Source: Bursaphelenchus xylophilus
Taxonomy: Eukaryota > Nematoda > Chromadorea > Rhabditida > Aphelenchoididae
NCBI GenBank assembly: GCA_904066235.2
Contig: CAJFCV020000003.1
Location: 9,362,001 to 9,426,000 of the forward strand
Direction: 5' to 3'
Length of the DNA: 64,000 nt
In this document: in pieces, positions 48,755-62,300 of the stretch
Position numbering within the stretch: position 1 is the first letter of the stretch
Layout of the letters: the number at the start of each line of letters is the position of its first letter
Notes under the pieces: model-generated
Told to the model about the DNA's origin: nothing
Databases searched by the model: none
Seen by the model: the letters and a program-made list of their open reading frames with translations, nothing else
Program-made: the position numbers and the translations under genes

Positions 48755-50985
48755 ATGGAAACAATCAAATACTATTGGGCGGGTCTCAAAGACTTTTGCA
48801 CTCGGGTGGTACAATGGCGACATCCCATGACCGTGCCGTATATTCTCGCAGTAAATGGGATGTTCTGGTAAGATTTTGAGAGCAATTTTCTTTGTTATGT
48901 CTTTAGGTTTTTGGTTCGAAACAACAAAAATTAATTTGGACATCTAATCTTGATGGATAATAAAGTTTTGCCCCATAAGATTGTTGATTTCACTTTTTAT
49001 TAATGCGTATTTTACATTCAGGGCCACTGTCTTCTACGCTGATCAGGAAATTCAAATGAGGGTGCTTGCTGGACTAGCGATAGCGCTCTTTTCGACGGAT
49101 TTACTTTTTTCACCAACTGGAGAAAAAAGTGTTATTGTACAGCTTCTCATGTGGCCCGTGAAGGATCTGTGGAATGTAAGACAATATTTCCTAGCCAAAT
49201 ACGACTCAAATTTTTGTAAATTACCTATTTTTTAGACAACGGCAGTTGTGCTTTGTGCTTACGGAATCCAACAACTGATGGAGGAAAAACAGGAAGAAAG
49301 AGCTCTGTGGGCGGCGATTGGAGCCGGTAAGTCTGGTTTTAAGCTAATCAGAAGATCTATAGAACTCTTATTGACTAAATAATAGTCAAATTTTAGTAAA
49401 AAAAATATTTTTTTACTAAAATTCGACTCATTTTATCCATGATGGATAATAAAAAAAGTCTGGATTTTGCCTCTAAAATTTTTCCATTTTCAGTGTCATG
49501 CACTCTAATTTCACCAGTCTACTACTATCATGACGTAAATGGCAAGATCGGGTCGGGTTTCCGGAACTTGGGCGCCGGCATCAAAAAAGTCCTGCATTTC
49601 CTGATAATTCGCCCCGTTCTCTTCGTCTACGACGCGCTCAAATACATCCTCCTGCTCAAATGGATGCCTGGTAAGCTGTGTAATGCTCTGGGACACGGGA
49701 AACAAAAAATAAGAAAATGAAAATTCACCGTTTGAGTCATTAAAATCAGGAAAGAACGGTCCAAAACGGAACGTTCACGGTTCGAATCCCTCAAAACACT
49801 GGGTAATTGGGAGCGTATGTTCGGTTTTATTGCGGAAATGCGACTTTCAGGTTGAGGTGGGCATTGTTTTGAGGAAAGTTGGGGAAATTTTTAGGGCCCT
49901 GGTCATGTGTAATATAAATTTTTGGTGTCTAAAGAAATTTGTGGTGTAGGATTTGAACTGTTGAGCTTGATGTAGAATTTGGTGGTAATTTCAGTTGATT
50001 ATAGATTTTTTTTTCGATTTCTAAGGAACTTTTTATATTATAGTAGGTCATCATTCCTTAAAAATGTATGTGGATGAATTTTTAAGCGAGCTTACCCCTT
50101 TGTATAAAGTTTTTATATCCTTTCAGGACTAAAGAAACGAATGTCGGCGCTCGGTTCATACATTTACAACACTTTGGACTACTATCTACTACAATATATT
50201 AGAGCTGCAGGTCGCCGAATCCATGCATCTTTTGTGTATTGGTGCTACTTCCATTGGTGGACGGACCTCAAGGCGGTCTTAAAAGTGTGGATTGGAGATC
50301 CGGCGGTTCAGAAATTGCGGAGAATCAGAGAAAAGTTTATCTACGTGTTTGGTGGATATTGGCTGGCTCCGCTGGCAAAATATTGTGGAAAGTAGGTTGT
50401 GATTTTATTGTATAGAGCAGTATTAGTTGTGATTTGGCAGTGGACGTCTTGAAATTATGTTTGAAATGACGAAAACACTTGAAAATCGTCAAAAATTAGT
50501 CAAGAAACACTGTTTACACAGGATTTTGTGTTTGTTATGGGCGAAAAAGTAGTTGAAACGTTTAAAAAATGACTTTGAAAGGTCTGAAGAGTAGTCAATT
50601 GTATCCCTGAACTTTTAGTGTCGCCCTGGACGCGCTGAAATACATGGCGGCCGTCGGAAATCAATGCGCAATAGCCATCGGGAATTCCGTGATTTATCCG
50701 TTGCTGGTTCTGGTTTACGATCAGTTGAAAGTTGCCACAATTTACACCTATGACATCGTGGGAAGGCCTGTGGTCGACGCTCTGATCAAGAAATATAATA
50801 TCGCCGAGGATTTCGCCTTCATTTATGTCCTCGGACCAACTGCAAATGTGGTGATTAATTCGGTACCGGAGAAGAATCCGTTCTGTGGTGAGTGGAGTTG
50901 GGGATTTTTTGGATTTTAGAAGGATTTAGGGTAAAATACGGATTTTTTTTGTTTTATTACCTAAAATACAATTTTTCAAATTTGT

Positions 50986-51023
<38 letters not shown>

Positions 51024-51573
51024 AGAGGAGAGTGGTTAAAGAAATTTATTTTAAGAATGAAAAAAGGCGGATTATCGAATTAAAAGTTTTTTAATTGCCT
51101 AAAAATCAGTATTTTAGACTGAAAATAAAAATTTTTGATACCTAAATTTTGACAATTTCCAGAGTTTTTATTGAATTTTACTTTTGTTTTTAACCCTTGT
51201 TTTAGATGACACCGACGAAGACCTCAAAGAATTCATCCCCAACGCCGCGGAATCAGAATTTGAAGACGAGCAAGAGGACTCGGATTCGGATGAAAGCCTC
51301 CCACCAATCGATTTGCCAGAGAAAAAGAAGGATCTTAACATATCCAAGGCCACTACAGACGATCTAGGTAGGGTTATTACGAATTATTTTTTGTGTTTTT
51401 GTTCCATTTTGTAAAGTTTTTGAAAATATTTTAATTTTGTTTTACCTTTAGATGACGACAGTTTCCTGGTCAACCGATTAAATCGTGAACTCTCCCTCTC
51501 CGACAGCAGCGACGAGGAATTCCTTCTATTTCAGCGTAAGGAACGCCCTCGTCGACGGAGGAAAGTCCAATGA
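48755..51573 (+). CDS. Hydrophobic protein with acidic/basic C-terminal tail, unknown family, 8 exons
   Basis: Exons 48755-48867, 49022-49175, 49236-49326, 49494-49670, 50127-50391, 50619-50887, 51206-51367 and 51452-51573 join in frame to 450 residues. The ATG at 48755 is the first in frame, though an open frame continues upstream to the 48690 acceptor, so the N-terminus may be longer. The first 340 residues have several moderately hydrophobic stretches (VPYILAVNGMFWATVFYA, VLAGLAIALFSTDLLF, TLISPVYYY, IIRPVLFVYDALKYILLL, IYPLLVLVYDQL) rich in Trp and Tyr. This suggests a multi-pass or membrane-associated protein. From about 345 the sequence turns strongly acidic (DDTDEDLKEF, EDEQEDSDSDES) and ends with a basic KERPRRRRKVQ tail. 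There is no signal peptide. Intron 7 carries a 35-base T run. I cannot name the family. Exon structure is well supported; function is unknown. Confidence 0.8.
50988..51022. repeat. Poly-T run of about 35 bases
   Basis: Uninterrupted T homopolymer in intron 6 of the 48755-51573 gene. Its exact length may be a sequencing artefact. Confidence 0.9.
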
Positions 51574-52194
51574 ACAATGTGCAATTATATTGTACATGCC
51601 TGATGTAAAAAGTTGTAGATTTGAAGCTTTATTGCCTAACAGTGTGCCATTCAGGGAGTATTTTTGAAAATCTAATCTACACAGTTTTCTTGGGTTCTAC
51701 TCATTTTTTTCATTTTTGATTATTTTTCGATATTTTTGAACTTTTGTTGGGCGCAGCTCGCCAAAATTAAAATTGACGTAAATTAGCGGAAAAAGAGTAA
51801 AATCCAAGAGAATTAGTTGTTAGAATCTTAACACTGGTATCTCGTATCTAATACAACAGTAATTATCATGTCTATTGTGTATTTTATCTTGTTTTTTTCA
51901 AAAATTATCTAGTTTTTCGTTTTTTCGCTTATTTTATGAAATTGCGGTGCCCAAATTTGTATCGACTTTAATAAAAATGAATAAAGAGTATAATAATGAT
52001 GAAAATGAATGGCTCGGATATTGGTTTTGACCAGAAAATTATTATTTTGATAAGTTTTTGCCTAGTGCAATATGGCAAGTTATTGTTCATGAGTTTTTTC
52101 AGGAATCGGCTGAGATTCTGGGTGGACAACGGGTAGAAACCAGTGAGAATCTCGGTAAATCAGCAGAATCTTTATCCAAAACAGGGCAGAAATC
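51574..52194. other. Intergenic region before the AMMECR1 gene
   Basis: AATAAA-type words near 51970-51985 may end the upstream transcript. No gene seen. Confidence 0.35.
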
Positions 52195-53489
<1,295 letters not shown>

Positions 53490-53619
53490 TCCCATTCCTT
53501 GTACAAAGCCCCGATGGATAATTATTATGTTAATTGTATCAAATACCAAACAACTTTCCATTAAGGATGACATTTCCAAAGTTTTCATTTTTTTTTTTGA
53601 AGTTCTTGCAAAGATAAAG

Positions 53620-53813
53620 TGACAAAAAAGATTTCTGTTTAGGCCATATTTTCTCCCTTGCTTTCAAGACAAGCTTTTTTTGTGAGGAAAAGGGCGCGCC
53701 CTTCAAAACGAAGTTTTTTTTTTCACTTGGAGAGGGAAGAATTTTGCCACATTTTTGATACTTCCCGGATGCAAAATGGTACGTTTTTTGCCAATGGAAC
53801 AGGTCCTCCACTG
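53620..53813. mobile_element. MITE family B, partial copy lacking its left end
   Basis: The right half matches the element at 39841-40089 (CTTGGAGAGGGAAGAATTTT, GATGCAAAATGGTACGTT, GGTCCTCCACTG followed by TA). The left terminal repeat is not found. It lies downstream of the AMMECR1 stop. Confidence 0.75.
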
Positions 53814-54017
53814 TAATATTATGGGTTCATTTCTGGCAAGGGGCAAACAAAACTCGTGACATTTCGCATTCCAAGCCGTAAAAGCGCGATTCAAATGTGG
53901 TTGTTGGAGCCTAATTAGAATGTCAATAAAATTTACATCGGACTTGCATAATAAATAGAATAGCCCCACTAATCTATTCCTATTTAATCACTGTCATTCC
54001 CTTTAACCCCCTCAATT

Positions 54018-54881
54018 ATGTGGCTTGTCATATTCGCTTGTCTGTTAACAACCGTTGTCGGAGATATTAGCGGAGTTGTCAGCGCTGGGGATCTGGATAA
54101 ACCCAGATGTAGTGAGGCGGAGAGGATGAACGTGGTGTCCAAATTGGTGGAGATGGCGGGGTACAAGGATGTTGAGAATATAAAGGCGATCTATGAAGAG
54201 GAGGAGAAAAATGTGAGTTATTAGCCCACAATAAAGAACTGGCTTCATATAGATCAGAAATTTGGCCAAGAAATATAAGATAAGAGCAGACAAGGAGATC
54301 GATGAAATTAACGCCGCGCTCTGTCGTGTGGCCGCTAAGCCCACTTCAATGCAGATTTATAACGTTGCAAACAACATTCGGACCCTCCGCTATAACGTCT
54401 TGAAAAAAGTTCCTCCAGCCGAACTCATTTCGTTGGATCAAGCAATCTTCATGTTATTCTCGTTGTATGATGTAAGTCAGGTTCTAAAATTCTTTTTTAG
54501 TGTCATTCATAAAAAAGGTCATAACTTCTAATCAAAAAATTTCAGAACCCAAACAACTATCTTTTCAAACATGCCGCGTATCTGCTCAGGCTAAACGACA
54601 CTGTAATCCGACACGGAATTGTATATCTTTTGGAGGCAGGGAAGACGCTCAAAGTTAACCCAATTGAGAATATAGAACTGTTTTTGAACGCCCTCAGAAT
54701 AGAAGGAGCGAATAAGCAGGCCGTAATAAATGGGGAAGTGGTCGAGACAGTGGCTGTGTACAATGCCTTGGTTACTGACCTTTCTAAAACAAAGGAATCA
54801 AAGAAATTGGTTAAGAAGTTCGAAGACGCATTCATAGGCGCGGACTGGAAAGCAATTGGTCCACCAACAATCCCAGAATAA
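54018..54881 (+). CDS. Secreted, helical protein of unknown family, 3 exons
   Basis: Exons 54018-54212, 54253-54471 and 54546-54881 join in phase 0 to 249 residues. The first intron is only 40 bases, close to the lower limit for nematode introns. MWLVIFACLLTTVVG is a clear signal peptide. The mature protein is predicted mostly helical and charged, with KLVEMAGYKDVENIKAIYEE, LAKKYKIRADKEIDEINAAL, TLRYNVLKKVPPAELISLDQ and SKKLVKKFEDAFIGADWKAI. It has few cysteines (one after the signal, one in ALCRVAA). No catalytic motif or known domain was recognised. Plausible extracellular or pseudocoelomic protein; the role is unknown. Confidence 0.82.
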
Positions 54882-56865
54882 TAATTCAAGCGATTTTTTG
54901 TTTTTAAGATTACAAATAAACATAAATTTATAATATTTCTTAAATGACGGCATTTCCTCAAGAAACAGCGATGATTTCTTGCGATGGTGGCTAACTACAA
55001 GTGGGACATCTTCGCTGGCACCACAAAGTTTAGTTAGGGTGAAATAAGTAAAGGAATGGCTCAGAGTGGTGCCTTTCTGTCTAAAAAATAATGCGGATTT
55101 GTCGCAGTAAAGCGTCTTGTGGCAGCCGCACACAAAAACCCCAGCTGCGAGCAGCCGTTGCAAGGCAATGATAAGCGATTTGAAGGCGCGACAAATCCAC
55201 ATTATTTCCCAGACTAAGATTCCACAAGCGGTACCAAATTTGTGAAATCAAACTCCAAACAATGTTTTCAGGAATTGAATTGTGGTCAAAGTCTAGAGGG
55301 GTAAGTGGTCGAATAAACCTACAAATGGGCCTGGCTACCGCTGATATTCCAAAGGACCTTTACCACTCTGCTTATCGTATCTTCAGTGATTGTGATTGTC
55401 TTTAAAAAATTAATCTTACCTTGTCATCAAAATTTATACATAAGGGCTGAGCTTCGAGCACGCCATTAACTTGATGATACCGCTGCTTTTACTACAAGTC
55501 ATTCTGAATTAAAAAGTGTTGCGGGATATGTTCCAGTCGCCTCTCAAGGTTGTTTCATCGCCATTTCTTTTATGTATGTTGACAGAAATTGATCGTAAAA
55601 CGAAGATTCATAAAAGGGATCGGTTTTATGACAGGTCAATTAATTTTCTTGCACAGGTTTATCCGCAATTTTACAGCGGAGAATTTTAACATTCTTTACA
55701 TAAAATTAGTGATTTCAGCTTTTTGAAAGCGTTTTTCTTTTTGGGAGAGGAGGAATGGCTTGTTCTCTGTATATTTTCTGATCACTCGACGTGTTTACTT
55801 TATGACCTTGTCTTATTTATTGACAGAGATCATGCTGAACGAGGAAACAAGAGCTTTTACCTTATTTTCTCGAGGTTTGCTTTAACAAGCCATTTTTGGG
55901 CAGAAAAAGGCTTTGCTAATTGTAAGTAGTGGTACATGGTAATTCCAGCAGACTTTGGCTGATTTTTTGCCTAAAACTGTAGTTTAAACTGTTGAAAATT
56001 CATCAAGATATGTAATAAATTCTACACATTTCTGATACATTATACAAATTTTTGGTATGTTCCAAATTTTGTCATGTTTCGTCAAAAATCGTCCACTCTT
56101 TTTTCAATCAATTTTGCATCACACGACCTTGTGTCTCATGCTCTCCCAATTCGTAACTTCTCCCCCACGTGCCATTTACCCTACTCAAAGAAAAAACAGC
56201 GAAAGAGAATGGCCATTGCTTGTTTTGGAAGGATTTGGCTCGCCCAAAAGCTCATAAATTAAGCAACATTTTCGAATATCAAGAGAGTAGGAGGGTATTA
56301 GAAGCGAATTTTATTTGGATATTGGCAGGCCAATGTCGGCTGATTGTCAAAACATAATTTTAGAGCCGGATTTTACAGAACTTGGGGGTGATTTACGACT
56401 GTATGTGTTGGCCATATCGCTGCCAATCTCGCTTTGAAAAAATAGTTTTTTTTCGTGGAAATGCAGTGTCTTGGGTCAAAAAATGGCTGAAATTTGTTCA
56501 TGCCAAAAGCTGGTATAAAGTTCTTAATTAGCAACATTATTTTTCTTTTTTTTTAACGTTGTGGTCTAATTTTTCATACTGTAATTCTTTTTTGTAATCA
56601 TTCATAATCTCATATGGCATAGTTTGGGCATCGATCTACAAACCAAAAAAGAAATTTGTGTCAAAAAAACCCCAGAAATGTTGTCATCTCGCTTAAAAAC
56701 CACAAAAAAGTAATTTGTTTTTTTCAATTTGTCGGTTTTACTGGCTTGTTGACGAGAAAAAAGTCGGTTACTATCATCTTACCCAGCCTTCATTGCGCTT
56801 GAATGTTTAGTCATCATCCCTGTTTCGGGGTTTGTTTCAACTTATCATGACTATAAATTATATTA
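54882..56865. other. Intergenic, no supported gene
   Basis: AT-rich with short frames only. Contains the hairpin at 55077-55213. AATAAA at 54914-54919 could end the secreted-protein transcript. Confidence 0.4.
55077..55213. repeat. Hairpin with ~24-bp stem and GC-richer loop
   Basis: AATAATGCGGATTTGTCGC at about 55087 pairs, with one mismatch, to GCGACAAATCCACATTATT ending near 55205; the stem extends outward a few more bases. The loop (GCAGCCGCACAC...GCGAGCAGCCG) is GC-richer than its surroundings. Could be a small MITE or a structured RNA. Confidence 0.5.
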
Positions 56866-57090
56866 CAGGGTGACAAAGAAAAAATGCAACTCATATTTAT
56901 GGCCATATTTTGTCTAAAACACCAAACTTAACCAAAGTAACGGTGAATATCAGTAACATAGAGCATTGTTAATAATATGCTCGGCCAGTTTTAAGGTGGC
57001 TGTTCTTGGCCCCGAGATAGAGCTCAAAACGTGACTTTAAATTTTGGCCGATTCGCCGAAGCTTTTTTTGGGGAAATCGGTTCCGTTCTT

Positions 57091-57286
57091 ACTAGTCCTT
57101 CCGGAAAGTCGCCGGACGGAAATCGGCGACATGCACTCTGCGAAATCGAAAGTTCACTTTGCACTGTGCAATTTTTGGCTTTTTGCACTGTGCAATAAGC
57201 TTTTTCGAGCTGTCGCTCGCACCCTGAGTTTTTTCTCACAGTGCATGTCGCCGATTTCCGTCCGGCGACTTTCCGGAAGGACTAGT
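57091..57286. mobile_element. Foldback element nested in the Tc1/mariner relic, with GCAC-N-GTGC palindromes
   Basis: ACTAGTCCTTCCGGAAAGTC at 57091 is mirrored by its reverse complement ending at 57286; arms are about 48 bp and nearly perfect (CGCCGGACGGAAATCGGCGA inside). The end could be TA plus GTCCTTCCGG. The loop carries two full GCACTGTGC palindromes (57161, 57185). Confidence 0.8.
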
Positions 57287-57349
57287 ACCGCAGCGATCAA
57301 TTAGCGACTCCAAACTTTTTTGGCGTGAACTAGAGGTCCTGACTTCTAA

Positions 57350-58220
57350 CTAAACAAAAAACATAATCCACCGGATTCAGATCCAGCGAGTAGACGGCCA
57401 TTTCGCAGACCACATAAAATCGGGAAAACAGGTCCTTTCCTGGCCATGCGTCTTCTTTGCTCTATGGATGATGGCGGAATCCTGCTACGGTGTCTGTTTT
57501 GAACCGCCAAAGTGCTACTGAGCCCACGGAATCACGATGGTGTACAAAATGTCGCTGGTAGACTTATCGGTTTGGTTCTGACCCCTTTATCCAAGAAAAC
57601 CAAGGATATCACGCCGCTGGCGCAAGACTTTGCCCCAGGCCATGAGAGGTCGGATTTTTTCTGGGTTCAAAAATGGCGGATGGTTTTTGACTCTCAACAG
57701 TCCAACTCCTGCAATTCTGGTGGTTGTAGGCCTGCTCGATGTTGAAATATTTCTCATCCGCGAACAGGACCTTCTCTCATCGCTGAGCTGCGGCGCGACG
57801 GTTGAGTTTTCGACATTTTTTGCGCCGTACTTGCTTGTAGTGTTCCGTCAGGCGCTAAGCTTTTTGGAACTTGTAAGACTCGCTCTACGGTACATTGATC
57901 ACCATTCGCCGATCCGTTGTTGCCTTGATGCCGGTCTCCCGGGCAATTTTCTTCATGGACACCATCAGATTTTGCTTTACTCGCTTTTTGATGATCTCAA
58001 GGTTGGCAGAAGTCTTCAAGATGCGCTTCCTTCTAATTCCTGGACACTTACCACCATGGCCAAGCTCGTTGAGTCGTTTGATGGCTTTTCGTATGGCAGG
58101 TTTTCCTACACCGACCAATTTAGCAATCTTTCACTGTCCTTTTTCTTCCCGTGACAGGTTTAAAATCGGGGTCCCTCTGTTTGAGACTCGAAACAAACAT
58201 GTTAATCAACCGATATGGGT
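57350..58220 (-). pseudogene. Tc1/mariner transposase relic
   Basis: Minus-strand pieces in different frames: a helix-turn-helix region (VGVGKPAIRKAIKRLNELG, then a second with SMKKIARETGIKA), a first catalytic block VLFADEKYFN at about 57744-57770, and a third-Asp block YSLDLNPVDY at about 57366-57395. The spacing between the first and third Asp (about 124 codons) fits a DDE/D transposase of this superfamily. A frameshift lies just before the first helix-turn-helix and there are internal stops, so it cannot make a full protein. Confidence 0.85.
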
Positions 58221-59209
58221 ATGAAAATTGAGAGGCTAGGACAAAAAAACACGGAGGATTTAATGGTATGAACAATATTTTCCTAAACCTAAAAGTTTTC
58301 GCGGCAGGACCCATGAAAAAAAGTTGCATTTTTTATTTGTCACCCTGTATTTAACGAGGAAAAAGTTATTCGCCGTTTATAGATTTGTTTTCTGTGATTT
58401 TGGAGATGAAGTTTGCTAAAATACGGATTTGGATTTTGTCGAAAATTGAGACAGAGGAATTTTATAGGCTTGTGTTTACTTTGATTTTATTTTAAGCCAA
58501 TTTTTAGAGGTGAAAATTTTGATGGGAGTTTTTAGAAAGTGGAATATGAAAAATTTCATATTTTTTGAAAATTTTTGAGGTAAAATACGTTCAGAAACCT
58601 TTACGCCATCAAAATGTAACGTACAAAAGTTTTACTGTATCTACAGTAATCAAACCCCAAAAATTTTCATCGATTTTTCACAGCTCATCCCCAGGTCTTG
58701 TGCTCATTCAATAAACATATGTGTATGTATATACGATGCTCTTCCGTCCTCCATCCATTTTTATTTTAAAACAACCACTTTGGACGTCTCTTTTCCCTCC
58801 GTCTTCCGAAAGGCTCTCTATTTGCAAGAATTTCCACGGAGAGTTCGATCTTACTCTTTACGGCAGAGGCCGCGAGGCTTTGTCACGACCCATTCGGACG
58901 GCGTGCGGATTTCGGAGGCGAGCGAGGCTTCCACATAATTGTTTATGTTTCGATTTTGAATATTGAGCTGGGTGGACTGCAAGGTCTGTCATTGATACGT
59001 CAGATTTTTGGATAGGCTGGTAATCGAGATGGTATACCATGTTATCTTGAGTTTATAGTGAAGAATTGACATCTTTTTTTGAGTGTGGAATATACCTTCA
59101 GTACAAGAATGTAATATTTTGCTTGAAAAAACTTTAGGAAGTCAAAAAAAAACATCTTTTTTCTGACCGGCTCTCTTCATTTTCCGTAGTCTCTCGCTTT
59201 CATGATTGT

Positions 59210-59320
59210 CTCGGAAGTGCTTGCAACATCTCGGCTAAAATATTGAGGGTTTAGTATATGGCCAAGGCAGAGTGTGTATACAAAATTTTACGGAAATCTG
59301 AGGGTTGCACTTTGAGTTAA
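59210..59320. mobile_element. Fragment related to MITE family A
   Basis: CTCGGCTAAAATATTGAGGG, then GGAAATCTGAGGGTTGCACT, recall the inner and outer parts of a family A end. Heavily decayed. Confidence 0.35.
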
Positions 59321-62300
59321 GCGGCTTGAAAGGAGGGCTAACCGATGGAACAGACTTAGTTTTTTCACTGGAATTTCTCATATTTTTGTAAAAAAATGTT
59401 CGCAGAGAGATGCGTTGTACTTTCCTAACGTTTTGTGAAGGAAATTTAATTTTGCACAGTGAAAAATCGAAATTTCAAATTTTTGAAAATTTCATTTTTT
59501 ACTTATAAATTTTGATATAAATTTTGCCGACCCTGTTACCCATGACATTCAAAATCTGTTTTTCACATCTTCACTTGCTTTTCCACCCTTCAGAATCCAC
59601 AAATTCTCATTATCCAACCCTCCTTGTCGAGTATAATATATTGGTTATGTCATCAAGCATTTCTCCGGCTGATCACACGCCTCCGACATTGGGGTTTCGC
59701 TTTGTAACCGATTAGAGGCGGTGTTTCTTTTTTGCTGCAACGGACGGGATTTTGTTAAATCAGCGACAAGTAAATTCCCTCTGCTGAATTTTGATGACTT
59801 TCAGTTGATAAATTTATTTTTTCGAGCAAAAATAAAAGTGTTTTGAATTTTTTTTTGCTTGATCAAATTTCAAAAGGCTTTTTACATTTTTTGGGAGCTT
59901 ATTATGTTGTAACATACCGGCCATAACCTGCCTTGATTTCGGTAATATTTTTAAAAATCTGTAAATCATTCTTTTTTCTGCTCCGTTATTGAAGTTTCGA
60001 ACCAAAAATTGCTTTAAACTGACTTTCAAAGTAAAAAATCGAAGCCACGGCCTTCTCGACCATCTTGCCAATCTCCATCCTGTATAAAAATTTACATTTT
60101 GTGACTTTTACCCTCCTGATCTCCTTGCGAGCAGCGTTGCAACACCGTCAACTCCACCCAATCCACTTTCCCATCCGGCCCTCTTCAGGTGGAGCCGCGA
60201 AAAAAAGAGTGCAACGTAAACACGAACAGCCCAGAGAAGGGGAGAAAGGCGAGAGAGTGTGGACGGAAGGCCTCTCCATTCGCCCCTTTTCACCCCGCAT
60301 CCGATGGCTCCAGCACTTTTGCTCTCTTGTATAATACGTTTCTTTCGCCTTCGTCTCCATCATCGGCACTGGCCATTGGGTCTCGCGAGAATTTCTAAAA
60401 GGTCAGATGCTATTTGCAAATTGATTGTTATGTTTCTTTCCGTTGTTTGGTCTATGCGATATATCTGGTGGTGGGAAATAAGGGGAAAGTTTCACGAAAG
60501 TGAAGGTTTGAGGCGGAAGATTACGACAGAAATCGAAGAAAACGGTCTTTTTTGCGGTGGTTCAAACATCCATAGAAGTAATGCGACTAATAAGATTAAA
60601 AGTTGTAATCTTATTTCTCAAAGTTTGTGGAGAACTTTTAAGATTGACGTAACATACCAAGGTCTCACACTTTTAAGAGCATGCTACAAATCCAGCACCA
60701 AGATTTCTTTCAGCTCCCATAGTCTTTTCTCAAGCGCTTACTCCTTTTTCGAGAGCTAAAAACCTTCCATATGTCCTGAAAAATTGTCTTAGTTCGTCGC
60801 TAGTTTCATTAAAATCAAAGCGTCGATCTTCCAGCACTTTATTTCTGCTGACAATTCCACACATATTACTGATGATTTTGCCGAAAAATTCAAACTTTTG
60901 GACCATTTATGAAGCCATTGTTATTTTATTCATCCTCTGTACTAGTCACTCAACATTTTCGCATACAAAAACCCACATTTCCCCCGAAAAAGTCTAAAGA
61001 TTCAAACAAAACAATCTTTTTGATGACTAAATATATTATCACATACAAAACCCCTCTAGCCATTACACAAATTTGCAAGACTCGCCCGAAATTCCCAGCC
61101 ATTTCTCTCAAAAAATCTCTCCTTTGCTCCCTCTTTTCGAAAATTTTTTCTGAGTTTTTCCGAGATCACCATTTCAATCTTATCCTTGAACTCTCGCCCT
61201 TTCATCTCGCCCCTTCGAAAAGTCCTTAAACCCGGTTTTAATCAAAAAAAATTCGCTCATAAATAGTATTGTAAGCAGGGGAAAAAGACTCTCGTTTAGG
61301 TGGCAATTAAACGGCCTTTCCACTACGGTAGTTCAATTTTTTAGGATTGATTTCTCTTTTTTGCGGACGGAACTTTGTTTTGAATGGTTTAGAGGGAGCT
61401 TTGGGATGATTTTTGTTTATTCAAATGTGGTAAACATCAAAAATATCGGAAATTTGATGAAAAATACCGTGTTTCCTCTTGTGTTTCGTGATTTTCAGAT
61501 CGAAATGATATTTTTTGTCGGTTTAAAATACGGAAGTCGCTAATATATTGGTTTAATTAGCACAAAACTTGATGTAAAATAAATTTCTTTCCCATTATAA
61601 TCCTTGTTTCATCAAGGTTTCGCTAAAATTTTTATCCTTCGGCTATTAGAGCTATTAGAGAAGTTAATGCCCCATGGGATCTTCCAGAAATAGTCCAATA
61701 AGGCTATAAAAAATGGTAGAAAAAAGCGAGTGCAGACAGACACAGGAAATGAGTCTTTGTCCATAATTAATCGAGGTTTTTGTGATCTTTAGGCCAATTC
61801 TTATTGGATTTCCGATTTTTAAACTGATTTTTTGGTTCTACTCAATATGATAGGTAGTAAAAAGTGTGGTAAAGTAATCTTTGTACTTAGAGCGAGCCAT
61901 AAAAGTTATTTTTGAATCGAAATAAAAAAAAATAAAATTTCTGATGATTTTTCGAAATTTCATAAAATTATGAAATTTTACAATTTTAATATAGAAAATA
62001 CCGTAACAAACAGTTCTCAGCTCAACTAAGGTACCATACATCTAATTTTTTTGAGTTTTTTGGCCTTTTTTATTTTATTCTTGCTATCAGATCTCATTTT
62101 CCCAAAAAATTGATGTTTAAATCAATATCATCTCAATTCCACCCACCCTATCCCTCCACCTGATGAATTGTGGTCTCAGAAATGCCAGACTAATCCCGTC
62201 AAGTGTCCCTGAACTCTTCGAATCGATTGTTTTTCTTTTTTTTTATTATTGTGTTAGGTAGAGGAGGGGAAAGATCTCCTGTCGGGGTCATAGAAAACAA

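Larger units (their letters stand above)
56866..58347 (-). mobile_element. Tc1/mariner transposon, 1482 bp, decayed
   Basis: Ends CAGGGTGACAAAGAAAAAAT and, inverted, CAGGGTGACAAATAAAAAAT, each flanked by TA. Contains a minus-strand transposase relic and a nested foldback element near its left end. Family A and this element share the CAGGG start, but the remaining ends differ. Confidence 0.92.

Noticed and set aside
49745..49800. tRNA B-box-like GGTTCGAATCCCT
   Set aside because: A match to the B box only; no A box or cloverleaf in the flanking sequence.
60259..60759. 166-codon plus-strand frame
   Set aside because: Several alternative frames overlap its start, composition is irregular, and there is no domain, homology or splice context.
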